Source: a virus
Length of the DNA stretch: 64,000 nucleotides
Reading direction: 5' to 3' (one strand)
Virus record (IMG/VR): IMGVR_UViG_3300010354_000051
Coordinates: 54,720-118,719 of that record
Numbering within the stretch: the stretch's first letter is position 1; each line of letters opens with the position of its first letter. The position numbers and the translations under genes were made by a program. The notes under the pieces are model-generated. The model searched no databases, was not told the DNA's origin, and saw only the letters and a program-made list of their open reading frames with translations. Below are positions 51,163 through 58,388 of this stretch, piece after piece.

Positions 51163-51510
51163 TTACCTTAGCACATCGGAGACGGAGTGGCGTCCGCATC
51201 GGAAGTAAGCGATCAGCTCGGCGACAATCCTGTCCGTCTCAACGGCCCCGCACGTAAATATATCTATAGCAGCACTGGAGTACTCAGGCCAGGTATGTAT
51301 AGAAAAATGCGATGTGGTGAGCAGGTACAGAAGAGTAAACCCTCCGTCGAATTGATGACCGGTCTGAGATAAAACTTGAGCGTTAGAGGCAAGCAACAAT
51401 CTGCTGGCGAAAGGTTCAAAAACGGCCATATCGGACAGTGTTGATTTGTCCGCGTCATAGATGTTGAGCAGGACATGGTGACCCATCTCAGGACCGTCAG
51501 AAGTTCGCAC
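51163..51510 (-). CDS. speD: S-adenosylmethionine decarboxylase proenzyme
   Basis: 115 residues, matching prokaryotic class-1B AdoMetDC. The processing/active-site motif is LTTSHFSIHTWPEYSSAAID, with Ser67 (future pyruvoyl group), His72 and Cys87 in place. The usual Glu before the cleaved Ser is Thr here. The enzyme makes decarboxylated AdoMet for spermidine synthesis; speD is a known cyanophage accessory gene. The start is GTG at 51510 (GAGG 9 bases upstream), or ATG 51486. A promoter-like motif lies inside the preceding gene. Confidence 0.9.
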   Translation of the reverse strand: MRTSDGPEMGHHVLLNIYDADKSTLSDMAVFEPFASRLLLASNAQVLSQTGHQFDGGFTLLYLLTTSHFSIHTWPEYSSAAIDIFTCGAVETDRIVAELIAYFRCGRHSVSDVLR

Positions 51511-52324
51511 AATAAAATACCTCAGAGTTTCGGTTGTTAAGGCCGTATTTACTCGGAGCTTTCAACTCGTAGTAGGTACGGGGAGTGAATAGTCTAGCAG
51601 GTAGCAGGTCCTTAGTGAAGGGGATCTCATGACCCCATTTATGGCCTGCAGTACTGACACAGACTTTATACCCGAGTTCGGCTAGCTCACAAACTTGCTT
51701 TTTTACCAGATCGACTTTACGCTTATTCCAAACACATCCACACCCGTATTGGGCAGGCTGAGCCGGAACGTGCAGATAGATTATTGTGTTATCGTCAACC
51801 AGCGAAATAGGGAAATTTTTGAGGCCGCTGTTGTGATATATTAGGTCTTTTGTTTGAAGGCCGGCTTGCCACTCCCTGATCTGTTCAAAAGGGGGTGGGA
51901 TAGGATTGTTAAATTCCATAACCAGCTTTCTTCTGCGGAAGTGATATGAAAACCCTGACTGGGCAAGCAGACAATAATACCTGGCAACTTCTGTCCAGGA
52001 CTTAAATGCCGTGCTTCTAAGTGCGCTACGGATATTAGTAGTTTGAAGTAATGCTATGGCATAGCGCACGTTTCTACCCTGGTCAAATTCATTAACCCAT
52101 ACATCTTTTAACAAGGATAATGAGGTTGATGTGGACAAGAACTTGTGCAGATCGAGAACAAATCTCTCATCGGAACAGATGATTAGCTTGCTTGATGCTG
52201 AGTAGTATGGCAGATAGGAAGATCCGGACTCTACACACAAGTAGTTATGTGAACGGGCTTGAGTATAATCACCCATGAACTGGTCATGGGTGCGCGTATA
52301 CCTGCCGGGCAGTGGTATAATCAT
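51497..52324 (-). CDS. Degenerate Dam-like (D12-class) DNA adenine methyltransferase relative
   Basis: 275 residues whose order of elements follows D12-class adenine methyltransferases. An AdoMet-site-like SGSSYLPYYSASSKLIICSD (~33-52) is followed by a CFNG/R-like centre in YYCLLAQSGFSYHFRRRKLV. The strand TIIYLHVPAQPAQ stands where catalytic DPPY should be, then LAELGYKVCVSTAG and an end NRNSEVFYCANF like 'EvliTNy'. With HVPA in place of DPPY it is probably not a methyltransferase; it may bind DNA or AdoMet. Its ATG overlaps the upstream stop. Confidence 0.45.
   Translation of the reverse strand: MIIPLPGRYTRTHDQFMGDYTQARSHNYLCVESGSSYLPYYSASSKLIICSDERFVLDLHKFLSTSTSLSLLKDVWVNEFDQGRNVRYAIALLQTTNIRSALRSTAFKSWTEVARYYCLLAQSGFSYHFRRRKLVMEFNNPIPPPFEQIREWQAGLQTKDLIYHNSGLKNFPISLVDDNTIIYLHVPAQPAQYGCGCVWNKRKVDLVKKQVCELAELGYKVCVSTAGHKWGHEIPFTKDLLPARLFTPRTYYELKAPSKYGLNNRNSEVFYCANF
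51558..51566 (-). promoter_or_regulatory. Possible late-promoter-like motif GTTGAAAGC-type (leftward) before speD
   Basis: Minus-strand GTTGAAAGC with CTCC and GAG after it, within the 3' end of the preceding gene and 47 bases before the speD GTG. Lies inside coding DNA, so chance is possible. Confidence 0.3.
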
Positions 52325-52728
52325 TCCAATTTATGCCAATTCTTTCCATCATACCAAGAAATTAGGTCTTGAGAGTAGATATGAACAGTACCTACCGGAG
52401 TACCGGTCCTTTTAGACACGATTTTAGGGTCTTCAAACAACACACTTAACTTGTAATCCATGCCTCTTACCGAATTGCATAGCAGCTTGTCGACTTTTGA
52501 CAAGACCTCGTAGTAATAGTGGTAACTTTCTGCAACTAAATTAATGCTGTACACAGGCTCCAGACTTGAATCATCTGAAAACTGTCTGTGGGAGAGCATA
52601 TACCCACCAACCGAAGCATGATCTCTATAAACTTGTAAATTCTTCAGGTAAAGTACAATCTTTTTCTCTGAAGAAACAATCGCATTAACTAACTTTTTAC
52701 CCGAACAAGAACTCTCTGATGTACTCAT
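52321..52728 (-). CDS. Hypothetical protein between bilin reductase and Dam-like gene
   Basis: 135 residues from ATG 52728 (AAGGAG 7 bases upstream). Starts MSTSESSCSGKKLVNAIVSS and ends LISWYDGKNWHKLE. Mixed alpha/beta, Tyr-rich in the middle. I recognise no family. It overlaps the bilin reductase's 3' end by 32 bases and the next gene by an ATGA, so all three are co-expressed. A role linked to bilin or phycobiliprotein handling is possible from context only. Confidence 0.5.
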   Translation of the reverse strand: MSTSESSCSGKKLVNAIVSSEKKIVLYLKNLQVYRDHASVGGYMLSHRQFSDDSSLEPVYSINLVAESYHYYYEVLSKVDKLLCNSVRGMDYKLSVLFEDPKIVSKRTGTPVGTVHIYSQDLISWYDGKNWHKLE

Positions 52729-53320
52729 CTGCAAACTCCTTGCTGAAATACGCCTTCAGTATACCATGGGCCGGGTCGTTGGCGCCCATGTACTCGTTGT
52801 AAGGAGCGTGAAGAGTCCTGTAATCGCCACCTGAGGGCAAATTACCCCCTAACAAGCCGTAATACCGGTCAATATATCGCTCTGCTGCCTCTTTAAACGG
52901 CTCATATATCTCTTTTCCACCCCTCTCATGCCACATTTTGGGCGAAAAGAAGCCATTTAGGTCATAAAAAGCCGATTTTTCGACTTTTCGATCGGGCTCG
53001 GAGGACAAAGACTCCATCACCGGGCCTAAATTACCGCCTATTGGGTGAAAATCAATAACCGCGAGAGATTTTGATGGCAATTCGATGTATTCACAACCAA
53101 ATACGGGCAGTAATTGGCCTACACAAGGGTAAATCACAAGCGTTTCCGCCCTAAATTTACCCTTTGCCTCGAAAACACACGTCCTCGCCCTATAAAAACC
53201 CGCCGATTCACCGTTCCAAGCCTTTGAAATCAGCAAAGCAGGCGGATTTTCTTTCTTTTCGTAGTAGGTTAGGTCGGGTTCTGCCCTTTGGACGAGGGTA
53301 TCAATCCAGTTTTCCTGCAA
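52697..53320 (-). CDS. Ferredoxin-dependent bilin reductase (PcyA/PebS family)
   Basis: 207 residues with the family pattern: LVIYPCVGQLLPVFGCEYIE, then LAVIDFHPIGGN (Asp90 is the likely proton-donating Asp), FFSPKMWHERG, and the end AYFSKEFADEYIREFLFG, like 'FG.ewAeryir.vLFd'. These enzymes reduce biliverdin to phycobilins with electrons from ferredoxin; cyanophages carry PebS, PcyA and PcyX types. Product type cannot be set by eye. It is shorter than usual (~230-250). The start is TTG at 53320, supported by GGAG 7 bases upstream. No heme oxygenase gene is in the window. Confidence 0.85.
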   Translation of the reverse strand: MQENWIDTLVQRAEPDLTYYEKKENPPALLISKAWNGESAGFYRARTCVFEAKGKFRAETLVIYPCVGQLLPVFGCEYIELPSKSLAVIDFHPIGGNLGPVMESLSSEPDRKVEKSAFYDLNGFFSPKMWHERGGKEIYEPFKEAAERYIDRYYGLLGGNLPSGGDYRTLHAPYNEYMGANDPAHGILKAYFSKEFADEYIREFLFG

Positions 53321-53661
53321 ATTACTTCTCCGTTGTCATTTAATCTCCAATTAATTATATCACCGGGAAAGATAGAAAGCGTATCGGATACGACTCGGGT
53401 CAGATTCAGCTTGTAATCCGGCTCGACAAGAATCTCACCGCTGATTCCTGTCTCTCTTCCACCGGATAAATTTTCCAACCCGTCACTCACCTCTTCAAGG
53501 GCCGAATCCACTAACTCTTTCAGGCCGATAAGCAAATTGGCCATTTTATCCCGGTCCAAATTTTCACCTTCCAAGTGGTAAAGGCAGGTGTCGAGAATAT
53601 GGTCGGCAGCGATAAAGAATTTATTCAAATTCTGCTGGAGATCATCTGGAGATGGATACAT
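53269..53661 (-). CDS. Hypothetical protein with AbrB-like end
   Basis: 130 residues. The first 70 are helical (KMANLLIGLKELVDSALEEV). The last 40 (LSIFPGDIINWRLNDNGEVI) look like an AbrB/SpoVT swapped-hairpin strand pattern, but with no basic DNA-binding loop seen. Its ATG lies in the arm of a perfect 10-base inverted repeat (53659-53685). It overlaps the bilin reductase start by 52 bases. Function unknown. Confidence 0.5.
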   Translation of the reverse strand: MYPSPDDLQQNLNKFFIAADHILDTCLYHLEGENLDRDKMANLLIGLKELVDSALEEVSDGLENLSGGRETGISGEILVEPDYKLNLTRVVSDTLSIFPGDIINWRLNDNGEVICRKTGLIPSSKGQNPT

Positions 53662-53685
53662 GGCGGTAAGAGTCCTACCGCCATG
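53659..53685. promoter_or_regulatory. Perfect inverted repeat over a start codon
   Basis: CATGGCGGTA - AGAGTCC - TACCGCCATG: 10-base arms, 7-base loop. On the minus strand the left arm contains the ATG of the gene at 53269-53661. In mRNA the hairpin would bury the start codon; in DNA it could be an operator. Confidence 0.55.
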
Positions 53686-53695
53686 CTAGCAAAAA

Positions 53696-53887
53696 TTACT
53701 CCTTGGTGATTTCCGATACCATTTTGAAGTATTTTTTGGGGATTACTCCACGGCGCATTTGCAGCATCTCGTAGCGGATTGCGATATAGAGCCGGATTTG
53801 GTAAGCTCGGATTTTAACTAGCAAGATCGGAGTTTTGATCAGCTTAAGGTAGAGGTAATCGGCCACGTTTCTGTCAACGTATACCAA
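53696..53887 (-). CDS. Small basic hypothetical protein
   Basis: 63 residues from TTG 53887, MVYVDRNVADYLYLKLIKTP, with a long aliphatic-basic stretch (ILLVKIRAYQIRLYIAIRYE) that could lie along a membrane. No ATG or GTG exists in this frame; the frame stays open upstream to about 53951 without a standard start, so the start is doubtful. Function unknown. Confidence 0.35.
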   Translation of the reverse strand: MVYVDRNVADYLYLKLIKTPILLVKIRAYQIRLYIAIRYEMLQMRRGVIPKKYFKMVSEITKE

Positions 53888-53921
53888 ATAGGTTAAAATG
53901 CCAAGAGCAAGATTGTCCCGG

Positions 53922-54440
53922 TCATAGAATTTCTGTCTCCGTTTCCTCAGCTTTCAACTCTAATGTTTCAATCGGTCTTAACACCTTCTTCGGTACGAAA
54001 TAGGCCGGTCGTCCACGGGCCGGATCAGACCAATACTCTTTCTTCATAACCTCTTCGGCTATGCACCAGCCCCAAATAATTATCGTGCCTTTTTCCACCG
54101 TAATCAGAATCATTTTCTTATCCGGCCTTTCATCTTTCTGAACAATAAGGTCGTAAGAGTGCTTACTCCTGGTCTTTACCTCTATGTCCCCAGGCAAATC
54201 AGAACTTCCACGGACGGAAGTTGTTGCTTGAAAAACCTGATCTTGCAAGTTGAGAAATACCGCAGCGGCCATTTCTCCCATTGCCCCTATCCGGTGCATG
54301 TTGAGAGACGACGGGCCGAAAGCCGGAGCGTTGTTACGACCTAGGAGGTTTTTCTGCTCGTTGACAGTCTGCCTCCTATTCGCCTCTTCTAAAGCCTTTT
54401 TCTTCTGGTCGGGGGTGAGGTAGATGATTCGACCTGACAT
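53922..54440 (-). CDS. PD-(D/E)XK nuclease-like protein
   Basis: 172 residues. Residues ~50-90 fit a PD-(D/E)XK fold: an IGAMGEMAAAVFLN helix with the first Glu, then the core SSDLPGDIEVKTRSK (Asp, x, Glu-Val-Lys), then the strand MILITVEKGTIIIWGW. This is typical of small structure-specific or restriction-like nucleases, including phage recombination and Holliday-junction enzymes. The N-terminus is Lys-rich. It overlaps the topoisomerase gene's end by 52 bases, a repair/replication context. Exact substrate unknown. Confidence 0.6.
   Translation of the reverse strand: MSGRIIYLTPDQKKKALEEANRRQTVNEQKNLLGRNNAPAFGPSSLNMHRIGAMGEMAAAVFLNLQDQVFQATTSVRGSSDLPGDIEVKTRSKHSYDLIVQKDERPDKKMILITVEKGTIIIWGWCIAEEVMKKEYWSDPARGRPAYFVPKKVLRPIETLELKAEETETEIL
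53950..53958 (-). promoter_or_regulatory. Possible late-promoter-like motif GTTGAAAGC (leftward)
   Basis: GTTGAAAGC, then TGAGG, within the 3' end of the nuclease-like gene, 62 bases before the TTG at 53887. Inside coding DNA, so weak. Confidence 0.3.
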
Positions 54441-56161
54441 CTTTTAGCAGCGGAGGTTTTTCTTATCCTAGCGCTTTTTTTGCTGGCCGTCTTCAATTCA
54501 GCCTTATACTTCTCCCAATTTTCCATGATTTTACCTGTTCCGGTATTAGTCCGGATCCATTTATTCAAGCCTCTGCTTGTCATCCCAAGGGTTTTACCCT
54601 CTGAAAAGATCTTTTCCTTCAAGGTTGGGGGTTTTTCAACAACGGTCTCGGGCTGGCTCAGTTCGGCCCAGACGCAGCGAGGAGTAAACTCAAGCTGTTT
54701 TTCGCTAGGCATAGAACTAATGATGTGGTTATCAAGGTCGGGACCGGCAGCGCATAACTTTTCAACACTGGACAATTCGGACTGAAGAGTGTTCAGGCGT
54801 TCGGACACCTTACCGGATTCGGTAGCGATCAAGGTGCGGATTGGTATGGAGAGCAGATGCTGACTAACAACCCTACTTAATTTCCATATCTTTTCAATTT
54901 GAGCAATAGCCGACTCGGAGTCTTTTGCCTTCCGTACAAGTTTTATAAACCTGTCCACATCGGACAATATTGTCTGGACTCCAGACAGCTTATCTATCTC
55001 AAGCTGTAGCGACTCTTTTAATTTTTTGTTCCGGCTAATAACATACTTGACCCGTTCCCCATACCAGGACCGAATTACTTCTCTCACCCCTGTCAGTACG
55101 GGTTTACCGTCAACTCCGACTGTCGTACAGTTAATATTATATATGTGCTTTAAGCCAGTAGACGATAGAAGAGCGGGCAAGATACAGCCCTTTATATCCT
55201 CTGGTGTTTTTGCCACTAGAACAATTCTAATTCCTTCCCGGCTTGAGTGGTCCGAGGCATCGACCAGATTCTGCAATCTGCCCGAATCAGCCAGGTCTCT
55301 GACTTTTTCCAGGAACTTTTCGGAAGAGCCGTAGGCTAGCCTGGTTATGATCAGGGCAGGGCGGGTTGATTTTTTCTTCCAGGCAAACTTCTCCTCTACT
55401 GACCATTCCCCCCAAACTTCCACCTGGCCTTTGCCATGGAGTATTACTTCAGACAACTTACAAGAGTTCTTGTCTACTCTGCCCCCCTGGGCAAACTCCG
55501 GGGGTGAAGAAAACTTGGACAGCAATTGCTTATCTGTTATATTTTTATTTTTTATAAAAGCCCTGGTCGCATTTACTACATCGCTGATTCGGTAAGGCAA
55601 GTGATAACAGGCGTAGCCAGAGGCTATGCCCTGAGCCCCTGTGATAAGTAGTGCGGGCAGCGAGGGAACCATCCTCACCGGTTCGGTTGTCGAATCGTCG
55701 TAGTTAGAGCGCCAGTCCCCCAGAGTCCTATCCAGATCGGCCAGGTAAACTCGCTCAACAAGGGTGGTTGATCTCACCTCTAAGTATCGTGCTGCTGCAG
55801 CCTCATCCTCACTAATGAGCTGACCTATGGCCGGACCGGTTTGTATACTTCCGCCCACATTGCCGTGAATGTCCGTAAGTGTGTATCTGGTTGAAGACTG
55901 CTGCCCGAGGTTAATAATAGTCCCGGAACATCCACCTTGAGGGTGATATTTACCCAGTACGTGCCCTTCTAGCCTGGAGACCTTGCAATACTGGGAGTTG
56001 CTGGTGAGGGATAGGTCTTTTAGGCCGAGTATAGCACGTCTCTGGGCAACCTTTAGCCCGTCGACTATGTCAGGCAAAGCCCGGTTATAAATGGCCGTGG
56101 TATAGGTTAAAAAATCCGAAACCAATTCGGATGTTAACGATACGGAAATACTCTCTGACAT
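54389..56161 (-). CDS. Type II DNA topoisomerase, A (DNA-cleaving) subunit
   Basis: 590 residues of a GyrA/ParC/T4 gp52-like subunit. DIVDGLKVAQRRAILGLKDL opens the winged-helix domain, KYHPQGGCSGTIINLGQ follows (YHPHGD-type loop), and the catalytic Tyr is Tyr126 in AAAARYLEVRST. ITGAQGIASGYACY is the usual tower-region motif. The gyrase C-terminal beta-pinwheel is lacking, as in T4 gp52 (442 aa) and other short forms; a basic tail replaces it (KKSARIRKTSAAKR). The ATPase subunit is not in the window. It acts in relieving or decatenating phage DNA. Confidence 0.88.
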   Translation of the reverse strand: MSESISVSLTSELVSDFLTYTTAIYNRALPDIVDGLKVAQRRAILGLKDLSLTSNSQYCKVSRLEGHVLGKYHPQGGCSGTIINLGQQSSTRYTLTDIHGNVGGSIQTGPAIGQLISEDEAAAARYLEVRSTTLVERVYLADLDRTLGDWRSNYDDSTTEPVRMVPSLPALLITGAQGIASGYACYHLPYRISDVVNATRAFIKNKNITDKQLLSKFSSPPEFAQGGRVDKNSCKLSEVILHGKGQVEVWGEWSVEEKFAWKKKSTRPALIITRLAYGSSEKFLEKVRDLADSGRLQNLVDASDHSSREGIRIVLVAKTPEDIKGCILPALLSSTGLKHIYNINCTTVGVDGKPVLTGVREVIRSWYGERVKYVISRNKKLKESLQLEIDKLSGVQTILSDVDRFIKLVRKAKDSESAIAQIEKIWKLSRVVSQHLLSIPIRTLIATESGKVSERLNTLQSELSSVEKLCAAGPDLDNHIISSMPSEKQLEFTPRCVWAELSQPETVVEKPPTLKEKIFSEGKTLGMTSRGLNKWIRTNTGTGKIMENWEKYKAELKTASKKSARIRKTSAAKRCQVESSTSPPTRRKRL

Positions 56162-56163
56162 TA

Positions 56164-56523
56164 CTAGTCTTCGTTTGTCGCGTATACTCCGTTGTTTCTT
56201 GAGAGAAGGAAATATCCTAGCTCGGGATTGAAGTAGTCAATGTAAGTCTGCTCGCCTTCCAATAAGAAATTGTTGTAGTAGTCTTTAACAATCTCCATCT
56301 CCTCCGGGGTTTGCATCTCGGATGGGAATGAGCTTTTTAAACACAACGTGCCGTCTCTTTTGTCGATCTCAAAGATCTCGATTGTCGTACCGAAGACGGG
56401 GTGTTCCAGAGTTACCTTATAGGTAAGGTCATTTAACTTAATTACTTCGGTGACAATATCGTCCCGCGATGTAAGAAATTCCGCCTCGACGAAAATCTCC
56501 GGGTAGCGTCTCTGTTTCTTCAA
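56164..56523 (-). CDS. Hypothetical protein upstream of topoisomerase
   Basis: 119 residues, mixed alpha/beta and acidic, MKKQRRYPEIFVEAEFLTSR. EFLTSRDDIVTEVIKLNDLT and the terminal FNPELGYFLLSRNN show no known motif. It ends 3 bases before the topoisomerase start and heads that leftward unit; transcription is divergent from the gene at 56617. Possible regulator or topoisomerase partner, but unproven. Confidence 0.55.
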   Translation of the reverse strand: MKKQRRYPEIFVEAEFLTSRDDIVTEVIKLNDLTYKVTLEHPVFGTTIEIFEIDKRDGTLCLKSSFPSEMQTPEEMEIVKDYYNNFLLEGEQTYIDYFNPELGYFLLSRNNGVYATNED

Positions 56524-56616
56524 AAGGATCCTCCTCGGGCCGCACTCTGATTCTACCCCTACTTTAAACGCCAGGAGAAACTTTTATCAACCGGCCGAAG
56601 TTTTGGTAAAATTTAT

Positions 56617-56895
56617 ATGTCCAAATGCTCGGAGTGGTCTATGACCAGCCCCAACAGCCGGCCAAAACGCGAATACTTTGGCCCGGAAGAACCCTTCGTC
56701 CACTGTCACGACGACACGTACTATCGCCAGCAAAATACTGGCCGGTGCGGAGTTTGCGGCAAGCGGACTCACTACAAGTCCCTGTACGCAGCCGAACACT
56801 GCTGCAGCGTGGAATGCAGCAACGAACTCTGGTGCGACATTACCGAACGCATCGCAACATCAACCCGATCCGCTCTAAGAAAAAGAGGTAAGTGA
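56617..56895 (+). CDS. Small zinc-finger-like protein
   Basis: 92 residues. Cysteine pattern C-G-V-C-G (GRCGVCGKRTHYKS) and later EHCCSVECSNELWC could form one treble-clef-like zinc site. Such small fingers often bind nucleic acid. The start is uncertain (ATG 56617 or 56641). Three frames overlap this interval; I choose this one because its Cys spacing looks functional and its stop overlaps the start signals of the next gene (GAGGTAAG before ATG 56898). Confidence 0.6.
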   Translation: MSKCSEWSMTSPNSRPKREYFGPEEPFVHCHDDTYYRQQNTGRCGVCGKRTHYKSLYAAEHCCSVECSNELWCDITERIATSTRSALRKRGK

Positions 56896-56897
56896 CC

Positions 56898-58388
56898 ATG
56901 GCTAATCTAGAAGCGCTTTTAGTCGAAGCCAAAGACTCCACTACGAGCAGAGAAAGGCTCAGAGAGATTTGGGATATGACCAAGTCTTCTCGAGTTAGAA
57001 AAGCTATCAGCAGCAATCCTAATCTCGATGCGAAATTGCTGAAGTTGGCTTCGCGCCTCTACATCAAAGAGGTGGTTACCAACAGCTCGGTAGAACTGGT
57101 TCAGTTGTTTACCGAGGACGAATTCATGAAGAAGATCTACTATGCGTATAACGACCCAGCCAAATTCTTCTCCGAATTCAAGATCAGTAGACTACAGCAG
57201 GTCAGTAAAGTTGAGGATAGAGTGTGCCTGGCCAGAGCCATGCTCATTTCCCCTAAACTCAACAGTCCCACGTTGCTACTGATGATCAGTGGTGCGCTTA
57301 GTACACCTGAATTTACCAGGGAATTCAACATGAATCCTGAGGCGTTCGATCGAGCAAAAAAAATATGCTCGGAGAACGTAAAAGATTTTAATCTGGGCCA
57401 GATACTGAATTTCCAAGATCGCGGATTAATAGGGGAGGATAAAGCCCGAATCGGGGTTAAAAACTCTATAAAGCTGCACTCTTATCTGACCGATGGGACC
57501 TTTGTTAGCTTTTTCCAAAAGAGGTATGAGGGGTGGCTAAAAGGGTCGACCGCAGACTACTCCTATCTCCTGGAGTTTCTGCTGGCTGCTGCTTACAAAA
57601 ACTTGGAGAATCTGGCCAAGGTCAGCAAAAAGAACAAGTTTATTCTTGGAGATGATTGTCTAAAGCTTCTCTCTAATTTGTACAGAGACATGCTGTATGT
57701 AGAAGTAGCTGCAGGGAGAATAGGTTCAGGATCTAATTCTCCTTATTCTTGGATGCACTTTAGGAATCTGGGAAGCCAATCCAAATCCTACTCCCTGTCC
57801 GAGTTGATTTGGAAGATTATCTCGATACGGAACAAAATTACCAAAAGCAGTTCGGTAAAGGATTGGGATTTGGAGTCATTTTATTCCGATATTAAGATGA
57901 TTGGGTTTAACAAGGACATGGGTCCTTGGGGAGGGTATACAGTAATGACCAGTGTGGTAAACACCCCTGATAAATTAGAGGCTCTTTGTCAGAAGCTCAA
58001 CCTGCTTGATGACGAGTCATTAATTTTTTACCTGACAGCTAATCTGGTAAATAGAGAGTACTACTGTAGGAATTCTGGAGGAAGCGAGTATAGTAAGTTG
58101 GTTGACCGTATTAACTTACTCAATCAGCATTCTTTTGAAAAGAACTACGGGATTTTGTATAGGTATTCTAGCCTAGACTCTTATCCAACTTTCTGCTTAG
58201 ATAAGGCCCACCCGGCCATTAAAACCGGGTCGGAAAGGTACACTGTAAGGGGGCAAAAACCCCCCAAGTTGTTGCCTGTAGGCTCGGGCTTTATTAGCAA
58301 GGATGATTTGGGAGGCCTGGTCGGGTTAGAAACCGGACTTTCTTATCCAGAGTCAAAACGGCTGAAAGAAGTTCTATCTGAGCAATAG
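56898..58388 (+). CDS. Hypothetical helical repeat protein
   Basis: 496 residues from ATG 56898 (GAGGTAAG upstream). The N-terminal ~70 residues (LREIWDMTKSSRVRKAISSN; PNLDAKLLKLASRL) look like variant leucine-rich/HEAT-like helices of the 'LRV' type ('vr.ala.Np.lp...l..La'). The rest is a mostly helical globular protein with no recognised domain. Its last 15 bases overlap the convergent gene at 58374. Function unknown. Confidence 0.6.
   Translation: MANLEALLVEAKDSTTSRERLREIWDMTKSSRVRKAISSNPNLDAKLLKLASRLYIKEVVTNSSVELVQLFTEDEFMKKIYYAYNDPAKFFSEFKISRLQQVSKVEDRVCLARAMLISPKLNSPTLLLMISGALSTPEFTREFNMNPEAFDRAKKICSENVKDFNLGQILNFQDRGLIGEDKARIGVKNSIKLHSYLTDGTFVSFFQKRYEGWLKGSTADYSYLLEFLLAAAYKNLENLAKVSKKNKFILGDDCLKLLSNLYRDMLYVEVAAGRIGSGSNSPYSWMHFRNLGSQSKSYSLSELIWKIISIRNKITKSSSVKDWDLESFYSDIKMIGFNKDMGPWGGYTVMTSVVNTPDKLEALCQKLNLLDDESLIFYLTANLVNREYYCRNSGGSEYSKLVDRINLLNQHSFEKNYGILYRYSSLDSYPTFCLDKAHPAIKTGSERYTVRGQKPPKLLPVGSGFISKDDLGGLVGLETGLSYPESKRLKEVLSEQ

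Noticed and set aside
53950-53958. Full-confidence promoter inside the nuclease-like gene
   Set aside because: It lies in coding sequence 62 bases before a doubtful start, so I list it only as weak.
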